Assembly: GCA_964534845.1 (NCBI GenBank)
Contig: CAZHPV010000006.1
Coordinates: 1 to 64,000 of the forward strand
From: CALCKU01 sp964534845
GTDB taxonomy: Bacteria > Pseudomonadota > Alphaproteobacteria > Caulobacterales > Maricaulaceae
DNA: 64,000 bases
Reading direction: 5' to 3'
How positions within the stretch are numbered: the first letter of the stretch is position 1; the number at the start of each line of letters is the position of its first letter. The translations under genes and the position numbers were made by a program. Under the pieces are notes generated by a model. It worked only from the letters and a program-made list of their open reading frames with translations. It was not told the DNA's origin and made no database searches. Shown one piece after another: positions 54,580-61,534 of the stretch.

Positions 54580-55239
54580 ATGAGCCTAGACCTCAATATC
54601 CCAGCTCATAGAAAACAGGCCTTGCGCGAGCTTTATTGGGGCGATCACGGGTTTTTGCGTCTGTGGTTTCACAATCATCATCATTTGGGTGAGGGGATGT
54701 ATCGTGAAAATCAACCCTCACCAAAGCGGATTGCTATATGGGCAGATATGGGGATTAAAACGGTTATCAATTTGCGCGGAGAAAGTCCGAAAGGCTATTA
54801 TCTTCTAGAGAAGGAGGCCTGCAAGGCGCACGGCTTAACATTAATTGATTACCGTATGTATTCGCGCGATGTACATGACGCTAAGACAATAAAGGGCGCG
54901 CGTGACTTATTTGAGACGATAGAATACCCTGCCGTAATGCATTGTAAATCCGGCGCAGATAGAACCGGTATTATGGGCGTTTTGTATAGACATTTTAAAC
55001 TCGGCGAGCCCATCGCAAAGGCTGTTGAGCAGTTGGATTTTAAATATTTACATGTCCGTCAGGGGAAAACTGGCATGTTGGATTTCTTCTTTAAGGATTA
55101 CCTCGCCTATGCCGAGATACACGGGACGGACTTTATGGAGTGGGTTGAGACGGTTTATGAGCCCCAAGATGTCAAAGCCCGTTTTATGAGCCATTGGTCA
55201 GGAAATGCCTTAACGGAGTTTATTTTACGGCGCGAATGA
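54580..55239 (+). CDS. Tyrosine/dual-specificity phosphatase-like protein
   Basis: A 219-residue cytosolic phosphatase-fold protein with the CX5R loop in AVMHCKSGADRTGIMG (about 126-141), the YRENQPSPKRIAIW opening and TVINLRGE. It resembles bacterial dual-specificity-like phosphatases beside lipid A genes. It is divergent from the DUF374 operon by 51 bases, so it could dephosphorylate a lipid or sugar phosphate. The substrate is not known. Confidence 0.85.
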   Translation: MSLDLNIPAHRKQALRELYWGDHGFLRLWFHNHHHLGEGMYRENQPSPKRIAIWADMGIKTVINLRGESPKGYYLLEKEACKAHGLTLIDYRMYSRDVHDAKTIKGARDLFETIEYPAVMHCKSGADRTGIMGVLYRHFKLGEPIAKAVEQLDFKYLHVRQGKTGMLDFFFKDYLAYAEIHGTDFMEWVETVYEPQDVKARFMSHWSGNALTEFILRRE

Positions 55240-55483
55240 TTTCGATTTGTAGTGTTTCAGGCGAATTGGGCCTCAAGGTCGCGGCGATATTGTATCTCTC
55301 ACGCGCGATGTTAGGACGACATTTTTTAAGAAAAATCCATTAGTCAAGCGTCTTATTGCGGAGTTCTCTTCACATATATGTGTCTATTCTGTTAAGTAAA
55401 TTTGAGAAAATATGCCTTGAGATGGACATATTTAAGCTTTTAGTATGGTCCGGATTTTCACAAGAGATATTCAGGAGATACTC

Positions 55484-56050
55484 ATGACTAAATTTAAATC
55501 CGCGCTTATCATTTCAACGACTTTAGCCCTTTTTGCAGCCACGCCGGTTATCGCACAATCTTACGGCAGCGGTGCCGCTAAGGATAAGGTGGTGGATACC
55601 GTTAAGGACGAAGCTGTCAAAAGAGCAAAAGATAAGGCCTATGGTTCTGCTGACAAAGCCACTGACGGCGCTGTGGAAAAAGCCAAAGACGCTTACGGGT
55701 CTGGCGAAAAAGCCAAAGACGCTTACGGGTCTGGCGAAAAAGCCAAAGAATCCTATGGCTCTGGTGATAAAGCTAAAGAAGCTTATGGATCCGGTGATAA
55801 GCCATCGCATGGTTCAGGTACCACTGACACGACATCACATGGTTCAGGTACAACCGGTACCACATCACATGGTTCAGGAACAACGACGACGACATCACAT
55901 GGTTCAGGTACAACCCAAACAACAACGACAAGCACATCTTCGGGGTCTAGCTACTCAAGTGGTTCGACTGTACTCAATTGCCCAACAGGTACGCGCGCCC
56001 AGCCTGATGGTACATGTCTGATAGTCGGGAATTATTTTCCAGGCTCTTAA
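55484..56050 (+). CDS. Secreted low-complexity tandem-repeat protein
   Basis: A 188-residue exported protein: a signal peptide (KSALIISTTLALFAATPVIAQ), then Lys/Ala-rich repeats of a 10-residue unit (AKDAYGSGEK and variants, about 65-105). A second repeat (SHGSGTT plus Thr-rich residues, about 107-150) and a C-terminal tail with two cysteines (NCPTG and GTCLIVG) follow. The ATG at 55484 has GGAGA upstream; a start 13 codons earlier spoils the signal peptide. A terminator follows. Function unknown; a surface or biofilm role is a guess. Confidence 0.75.
   Translation: MTKFKSALIISTTLALFAATPVIAQSYGSGAAKDKVVDTVKDEAVKRAKDKAYGSADKATDGAVEKAKDAYGSGEKAKDAYGSGEKAKESYGSGDKAKEAYGSGDKPSHGSGTTDTTSHGSGTTGTTSHGSGTTTTTSHGSGTTQTTTTSTSSGSSYSSGSTVLNCPTGTRAQPDGTCLIVGNYFPGS
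55677..55800 (+). repeat. 30-bp tandem repeat within the secreted protein gene
   Basis: Two exact 30-base copies run from about 55677 to 55736 and code for AKDAYGSGEK. Two diverged copies follow up to about 55800. Further downstream a different unit built on CATCACATGGTTCAGG recurs four times. The exact copies suggest recent duplication by slippage or recombination. Confidence 0.8.
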
Positions 56051-56079
56051 AGCCACATAGATTAAAGTTAAAACACGAT

Positions 56080-56110
56080 AAACCGCCCAGTTTTTGGGCG
56101 GTTTTTTTTA
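56080..56110 (+). terminator. Rho-independent terminator
   Basis: AACCGCCCA/TGGGCGGTT with a GTTTT-type loop is followed by a T run. It ends the repeat-protein gene and separates it from the convergent DCC-HTTM gene. Confidence 0.93.
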
Positions 56111-56118
56111 TTTAAATT

Positions 56119-57855
56119 TTAGCCGCAGATTCTGGGCTCAGTTAGCCTGACCGGCCTGAAATGAAACCATTTACGAAACCATTTTGGATGTAGAATTGTT
56201 TCAATATCTTCTGATAAGGTGTCGGCGGTCATATTTTTATAGGCTTTGCCATTACGTGTATAGCTTACGACAGCGCCGGGCGTATCAGATACAAAAGCGA
56301 GGAGGTCGTAATAAACTTCAGCGCGTTCATTCACGTCATATGTGGCTATAATATTGCGCGGCGTAACCTCGGTGACTTTCGCGACATCTTCCAAATATTT
56401 AAACGGTTTAGGGACGTTTTTCATCACCAAGTGATTACTAACGCCGGCCTCCAATCTCAAATTTGAGAACATGTTTACCGCCTGTGCTGTTTTCAAACCA
56501 AAATAGGGCATAGCGCAATTTGCAAAAAATAGAGCTGTTGCCATTCCACCAATAACATTGGCACTCGCGCGGTTTTCGGTGGGGGTTAGGCGTTGTTGAG
56601 AGCTCCCATGGCGCATTATCACAAAGCAGAAGGGCAGTAATATGGGGAGCATAAGGATTGTGACTATTGAATATTGACGTGTGAGAGCCATTAAGATCAC
56701 CAGAAAAACCAAGATCAAAGCCGCGCCGATATAAACTGGGTGCCGTTTTCTATCAGTTATGAATTTCATGAGAGTTGAATTTTGTATATTGAGAGCGGCC
56801 TCTTCGTTTAGGAATAGGCAGTGCAGTGCGATCGCGAGCGTCGTAAATGTAATATACATGGCGTAACCGCTAAGGGCGAGTAAGATATGAAAACAAATGC
56901 CGCAGATAATGCCGATATGGCGCCAACGTTTTGATAACAACATCAAGACAAGTATGGTCTCAATGATAAATGTGCCATAAATGGCAAGGTAATACATGGC
57001 ATCAAAACGTATGAGATTAAGCGGTGTTGGCATTTTATGCCATAATGACACGGCGCAACTTGTGTCGGGATTTAGAAAATCGGAATTGATTTTGTGAAAC
57101 ACACCCCAAAAATACATTACAAATAATGTGCCTTGCCCGGCGACGGTGAAATTAGTGAAAATTTGCGTCCAGCTTCTGCCCCGTAAAGCCGTATAAATAA
57201 AGGCGAACCAATAGCCTAAAATTGCAAAGTTTCTGACGATAGTGTGGTTTGAATTAATAGGTGCTTGTGCGATAGCGCTTATGGTACTTGTCAACATAAG
57301 TAGAAAAAGCAGGCGCGAAGATTGGGGCTTAAAAAATAAGAAAATTGCAGATATCAAGAGAAGCACCAGGTCCCAATCCGGTGGTAAACGTCCATATTTC
57401 AGCGTGTAATTAAAAAAATGGAAGATCGAGAAAAGCGAAAATAAAAGCCCGAAAATTGTTGCGCGGGCTTGTGCGCCTTGCTCTTCAGGCATGATTTGAG
57501 TGCGTCCCATTGCAAATAGAACCAACCATCGACCTGCACGCAAAATGGGATAGAGGAACGCGGCTAAAAACCCAATCGACATAATCCATTTATTTATTTT
57601 ATTGAACAGGGTTGAAGGCGTTGAAAGCAGGGCTAAATGATTAACGGCTTCATGGCCACCTATAAGACGGCCGTCTAAATCTATGACCATGCCCTTATCC
57701 AGATTAAATCCCTTTTTGATAAGGTCATTCTTTTTGTCGGGATGTTCACGCAGGTCAATGAGTGTGATGGGTCCAGCCGTCTCTTTTATACGTATTAGAG
57801 ACATATATTTTTGGCAAAAGGGGCAATCCCCGTCGTAAAAAACACTTAAGGCCAT
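56119..57855 (-). CDS. DCC-family thiol-disulfide domain fused to an HTTM-like membrane protein
   Basis: The 578 residues join an N-terminal DUF393/DCC domain (about 1-110, FYDGDCPFCQKYM with its CxxC) to a long multipass membrane region (about 115-470, eight or more helices). That region resembles HTTM proteins, relatives of vitamin K-dependent gamma-carboxylase: YFWGVFHKINSDFL, and FHILLALSGYAMY. A soluble tail (about 480-578) follows. The DCC-HTTM pairing is known in bacteria, with no settled function. The gene is moderately AT-rich and stands alone. Confidence 0.82.
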   Translation of the reverse strand: MALSVFYDGDCPFCQKYMSLIRIKETAGPITLIDLREHPDKKNDLIKKGFNLDKGMVIDLDGRLIGGHEAVNHLALLSTPSTLFNKINKWIMSIGFLAAFLYPILRAGRWLVLFAMGRTQIMPEEQGAQARATIFGLLFSLFSIFHFFNYTLKYGRLPPDWDLVLLLISAIFLFFKPQSSRLLFLLMLTSTISAIAQAPINSNHTIVRNFAILGYWFAFIYTALRGRSWTQIFTNFTVAGQGTLFVMYFWGVFHKINSDFLNPDTSCAVSLWHKMPTPLNLIRFDAMYYLAIYGTFIIETILVLMLLSKRWRHIGIICGICFHILLALSGYAMYITFTTLAIALHCLFLNEEAALNIQNSTLMKFITDRKRHPVYIGAALILVFLVILMALTRQYSIVTILMLPILLPFCFVIMRHGSSQQRLTPTENRASANVIGGMATALFFANCAMPYFGLKTAQAVNMFSNLRLEAGVSNHLVMKNVPKPFKYLEDVAKVTEVTPRNIIATYDVNERAEVYYDLLAFVSDTPGAVVSYTRNGKAYKNMTADTLSEDIETILHPKWFRKWFHFRPVRLTEPRICG

Positions 57856-57910
57856 AAACTCCCCCTCACGCTCTATAATATGCGATAAGTGTTTAACTTT
57901 CCGTGAAACA

Positions 57911-58090
57911 ACAAAGCCCGCCTCACAGTATGAGGCGGGCTCGTTTTGAAGTTTGGGTCTTACCGGACATCATGCCGGTTTCAAGATAGATAGCTCTTTA
58001 CCCAATTTCGTTTTTACGAAAGGGCTGATCTAACAGCTTTGGGCAGACCCCTCAAAATAGATAGACAAATCAGACCTCCTTTCATAAATG
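57911..58090 (-). ncRNA. Candidate structured RNA or leader upstream of the DCC-HTTM gene
   Basis: On the minus strand about 180 bases hold several hairpins: TTTCGT/ACGAAA, ACCGG/CCGGT and a long-range GGGTCT/AGACCC pairing. They end in an 11-bp perfect stem AGCCCGCCTCA/TGAGGCGGGCT (57915-57941) followed by TTTGTTGTTT, a terminator shape. The motif CTATCTATNTTGA occurs twice. A 23-codon ORF (58014-58085) and an overlapping AGGAGG-led frame could be leader peptides. It could be a small RNA or an attenuator. Confidence 0.4.
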
Positions 58091-58154
58091 CGGCCCCACT
58101 ATGGGACGGCTCATGACGAAAGTCTGCGATAAATTCCGGTAAAAATCAATCCTG

Positions 58155-58170
58155 AAATTTCATGAAATTT
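58155..58170. promoter_or_regulatory. 16-bp perfect palindrome
   Basis: AAATTTCATGAAATTT is its own reverse complement and sits about 70 bases upstream of the structured minus-strand unit and 95 bases after the msrB stop. It shares AAATTTCATG with the palindrome region before the Coq4-like gene at 41604. Confidence 0.35.
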
Positions 58171-58213
58171 TTTACAGCGTTTACGCTGGCTTAAGGAAAT
58201 CAACCCAGTCTAA

Positions 58214-58234
58214 CGCGGCTCAATAAAAGCCGCG
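58214..58234 (-). terminator. Weak terminator-like hairpin after msrB
   Basis: CGCGGCT/AGCCGCG with a 7-base loop, 32 bases beyond the msrB stop, without a clear T run. It may end msrB transcription or stabilise the mRNA. Confidence 0.4.
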
Positions 58235-58265
58235 ACATAGTTGGGGGCTAGACCCCTAAATTCGC

Positions 58266-58763
58266 TTAGGCGTCAGCGATAAAATCCAGAGCGACACCAT
58301 TATTGCAATAGCGCAGGCCTGTAGGGCGCGGTCCGTCTTTAAAGACATGTCCCTGATGTCCGCCGCAGCGCGAGCAATGATATTCCGTACGCGGTAGGAC
58401 GAGTTTGTAATCTTTCTTGGTTTCGACAGAGCCTTCAATAGCCTGAAAAAAGCTCGGCCAACCTGTGCCGGAATCGAATTTATATTCGGCCTTGAATAGA
58501 GGTAGTTTACAGCCGGCACAGGCAAATGTGCCGTCCCGTTTTTCGTCATTTAGCGGGCTTGTAAAGGGGCGTTCCGTGCCTTCTTGACGAAGGATGTAAA
58601 ACTCCTGATCCGTTAGAATCTGTTTCCACTCGGTTTCGGAAAGGCTTGCCCAGTCTTGGTTGGTCAATTTAGTCTCCACGGCTTGCGCTTCATTGCTTGT
58701 CTTTGTGCAGGACGCCAATGCTATTGCAGCGGCACCTAAACCTAATTTGCGCCTTGTTAACAT
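58266..58763 (-). CDS. msrB: Peptide-methionine (R)-S-oxide reductase MsrB, exported
   Basis: A 165-residue MsrB that repairs oxidised methionine. Zinc-binding CxxC pairs (CAGCKLPL and CSRCGGHQGH) and the catalytic GLRYCNNGVALDF are present. An N-terminal twin-arginine-like lipoprotein signal (LTRRKLGLGAAAIALASC) precedes the domain, so the enzyme acts outside the cytosol. This fits the envelope-repair theme of the window. No msrA is adjacent. Confidence 0.95.
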   Translation of the reverse strand: MLTRRKLGLGAAAIALASCTKTSNEAQAVETKLTNQDWASLSETEWKQILTDQEFYILRQEGTERPFTSPLNDEKRDGTFACAGCKLPLFKAEYKFDSGTGWPSFFQAIEGSVETKKDYKLVLPRTEYHCSRCGGHQGHVFKDGPRPTGLRYCNNGVALDFIADA

Positions 58764-58844
58764 GATATAAGCTCCTTGTTCGGCCCATTCTATAGGCTAA
58801 AAAACGTTAAAAGACCAATTACGTTTGTATCACGATGGAGTGAA

Positions 58845-59840
58845 CTAATTGAAGCCCCACAAGAAATTTAAACAGATCAATAGTGAGACTATATAAAAGC
58901 CAATCCAACGGTTTAATTTGAACAGACCCAAGGCATTTTTGCCTTCTTTATCCAGACTATACGCTATTGATAATAACAGGGCACATAAAAGAGCTATTAG
59001 GCCAAAGGCTGGTTTTAAGAGCTGTGTTCTCGCAAATTTCGACCAGAATCCCCCCTCGATACCCGGATTGGCCATCTGGATAATCTCAAGGCCTATTGCG
59101 CGGAAAAGTAGTGCTGTCATGACTATAAAACATATAGCGACGGCTGGTCTGACATAAGCTCCGAACCTGCGGGCTGTGCTTTTAATGCCTATAAGGGCAT
59201 CGTCCTCCTTGTCTTGACAGGCATAGACCGTATCATATCCCACAGTCCAGAAAATCAGTCCGGCATATAATATCAACACGGATTGGCTAATCGATGACGT
59301 CTTGATGGCATAGGCAACAAGCACGGCCCAGTTAAAGGTCAGGCCCAGCCAGATTTGTGGCCACCACGTTATGCGCTTCATAAAGGGATAGGCGGCGACG
59401 AGTGGGATGGCGCAAAGCGCTATAATTTGGGCTAATCGGGGTAAGCACAGCAGGACAGCGAGGCCGATAAAACACTGCGCAAACAGCCATATCCACGCTT
59501 GTTTTGTAGTGATTGTCCCAGCGGGTAAGGGTCGTAATGCCGTACGTGTGACTTGCCGGTCAAGGTCTTGGTCGACAATATCATTATAGGTGCAGCCCGC
59601 CCCGCGCATAGCAACCGCGCCGATAAATAAGAGCACAGCCCATTTTAAATCCGCACTTTCCAAACCCCGCGAAAGGCCAGCAAAAGCCAAGCCTATCCAC
59701 CCCGGCAGAGCAAGCAGCCAATAGCCTATCGGTCGGTCTAGTCTTGAAAGTTGTAGGTAAGGCCGCCAGCTTTGAGGGGCGCGGTAAACCCAATGGCTTT
59801 TTTGGGCATCCTTTATAATATCAGAAGGTGAGGGCGACAT
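58845..59840 (-). CDS. ubiA: 4-hydroxybenzoate polyprenyltransferase
   Basis: A 331-residue inner-membrane prenyltransferase of ubiquinone synthesis. The two Asp-rich motifs are NDIVDQDLDRQVTR and CQDKEDDALIGIKST. Seven to nine hydrophobic helices follow an N-terminal WRPYLQLSRLDRPIGYWLL. Divergent from rsmE with 40 bases between starts. Confidence 0.97.
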   Translation of the reverse strand: MSPSPSDIIKDAQKSHWVYRAPQSWRPYLQLSRLDRPIGYWLLALPGWIGLAFAGLSRGLESADLKWAVLLFIGAVAMRGAGCTYNDIVDQDLDRQVTRTALRPLPAGTITTKQAWIWLFAQCFIGLAVLLCLPRLAQIIALCAIPLVAAYPFMKRITWWPQIWLGLTFNWAVLVAYAIKTSSISQSVLILYAGLIFWTVGYDTVYACQDKEDDALIGIKSTARRFGAYVRPAVAICFIVMTALLFRAIGLEIIQMANPGIEGGFWSKFARTQLLKPAFGLIALLCALLLSIAYSLDKEGKNALGLFKLNRWIGFYIVSLLICLNFLWGFN

Positions 59841-59880
59841 AAGGGGTGATTAGCGCGAAAATAGACGCTATGAAAGCGAT

Positions 59881-60642
59881 ATGCGAGAAAATTATACCTT
59901 AACCCGCCTTTATGTGAACACCGATTTATCTCACCGTGTCGAGATCGCGCTGTCGAAAGCGCAGCAGCATTATTTATCCTCCGTTTTGCGTAAAAATGCG
60001 GGCGATAGGCTAAGAGTATTTAATGGCCGGGACGGGGAGTGGGAGGCAGAGCTTTCCAAGCTGACGCGTAAAGAGGCGGTTCTTACCTGTCTGGATAATT
60101 TGCGGCCGCAAATGACAGCGCCCGAAATAGCCCTTATCTTCGCGCCTGTGCGCAAACACAGAACCGCCTTTATCATTGAAAAAGCCACTGAGCTGGGTGT
60201 GACGACCCTCCAGCCTCTGATTACCGATCATACCCAGTTTTCACGCTTTAATCTTGAGAAAGCCCGCTTGCAATCCATTGAGGCGGCCGAGCAGACAGAG
60301 CGTATGGATGTGCCTCTTATTCGGCCCATTATAAAAAATTTGGATGATCTTATGCAGATGTGGCCCAAGATCTATGCGGGACATAGTCTTGTTTTTGCCG
60401 ATGAGGCTTTAGCGGGCGAACCCGCAGCCCAAAGCGCGAAAAACGTTTTGGAAACGCTTTCTGGGCCTTGCGCTTTATTGGTCGGGCCGGAAGGCGGGTT
60501 TTCAGTGCGTGAGCGCGACATTTTACAAGCTTGCGACTTTGTACAGACGGTCTCGCTCGGGCCGCGCATTTTGCGCGCTGATACAGCGGCACTCTCTTTA
60601 TTGACGCTATGGCAAGCCCTAAAGGGTGACTGGACTGCCTGA
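59881..60642 (+). CDS. rsmE: 16S rRNA m3U1498 methyltransferase RsmE
   Basis: A 253-residue SPOUT-fold methyltransferase: N-terminal PUA-like part, FAPVRKHRTAFIIEKATELGV, the knot with LVGPEGGFSVRERD, and LGPRILRADTAALSLL at the end. It modifies U1498 in the decoding centre of 16S rRNA. It shares a short promoter region with divergent ubiA. Confidence 0.96.
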   Translation: MRENYTLTRLYVNTDLSHRVEIALSKAQQHYLSSVLRKNAGDRLRVFNGRDGEWEAELSKLTRKEAVLTCLDNLRPQMTAPEIALIFAPVRKHRTAFIIEKATELGVTTLQPLITDHTQFSRFNLEKARLQSIEAAEQTERMDVPLIRPIIKNLDDLMQMWPKIYAGHSLVFADEALAGEPAAQSAKNVLETLSGPCALLVGPEGGFSVRERDILQACDFVQTVSLGPRILRADTAALSLLTLWQALKGDWTA

Positions 60643-60664
60643 TGGGCACTGACGCCCACTAATC

Positions 60665-61234
60665 CTATTTGGCTGACGAAATGGAGAGATCATAACGCTC
60701 TAAGGCCTCCAGCCAGTTCTGCTCAAAATACTCTCGGGCTTTTAGCCATTTCGGGCTGTCCCCAAATCCGGTTTGAAAAAGCCTGATACGTGTATGATCG
60801 CCTACAGGTACAAACCACATTTGCACCGATGTCATATGGTTGTTTATCCCCGTAATATGAGGCGGGACGGGCCAGGTAAACTGGATCATATGGCTTCCGG
60901 CTTTGCCCTTTTGTGTGGGCGTTTGCAGGCCTAAAATATGGCCGGCTTCGCGCGGGGGTTTATCTTCCGTAGTCTTATTCGGTAGATACCCAATGTTAAA
61001 GTCACCGCCCGGCCGCAGGTCAATTTCAATATTATCTTCTATCCCGGAGTCCGAAAAATGACGGCCTATCCCGTCCGGCGTGGTCCAATCTGACCAGACT
61101 TCACTTACAGGGCGTTCCACAGTGGTTTCGGTGTAAATCATGGGGCGAAGTTGAGCGTGAGCGGCCATATTATAGCTGGCGGCAAAGCATAGTCCTGCCA
61201 GATATAAAAAGATGATATAAAAGCGATCTTTCAA
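60665..61234 (-). CDS. Exported AHA1/SRPBCC-domain protein
   Basis: A 189-residue protein with a signal peptide (FYIIFLYLAGLCFAASYNMAAHAQ) and an AHA1-type SRPBCC domain: ERPVSEVWSDWTTPDGIGRHF, then the TRIRLFQTGFGDSPKW closing strand and helix. These domains bind hydrophobic ligands in a deep cavity. Cytosolic homologues are common; export is less usual. The ligand is not known. Confidence 0.8.
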   Translation of the reverse strand: MKDRFYIIFLYLAGLCFAASYNMAAHAQLRPMIYTETTVERPVSEVWSDWTTPDGIGRHFSDSGIEDNIEIDLRPGGDFNIGYLPNKTTEDKPPREAGHILGLQTPTQKGKAGSHMIQFTWPVPPHITGINNHMTSVQMWFVPVGDHTRIRLFQTGFGDSPKWLKAREYFEQNWLEALERYDLSISSAK

Positions 61235-61534
61235 ACCAGACCTATTTCTTAGACAATCAATAATGTTGCGCCCTTTTGTGGTTCCTCGAGATTAGAGAGA
61301 ATCTATCAAAGCCTCTATCACAGTTCGGGTTGAAGACAAAATGCGGCCCCCACGGGCAAGTTTTATCGCTAAATGCTGGACGGGTGAATCGGGCTGTGTT
61401 ACCCCGCCGCTATGTTTGATTTGAATATATCCATATCAGGGCTGCGAATTATAGGCCCGACGCGCACCAGCTAAGATGATTGGACAGCGTGTCGGGAGTT
61501 TTAAGCCTTATTTTCAAACATATTCGAGACAGTT
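61235..61534. other. 300-bp intergenic region before ileS
   Basis: No gene seen. A 9-bp hairpin with one G-U pair, CCCGACGCG/CGTGTCGGG (61456-61464 with 61488-61496), is followed by AGTTTT, about 40 bases before the ileS start. It might be a leader structure. It does not show T-box features. Confidence 0.4.

Noticed and set aside
61235..61534. T-box riboswitch before ileS
   Set aside because: No T-box core or antiterminator pattern was seen, and T-boxes are not expected in alphaproteobacteria.
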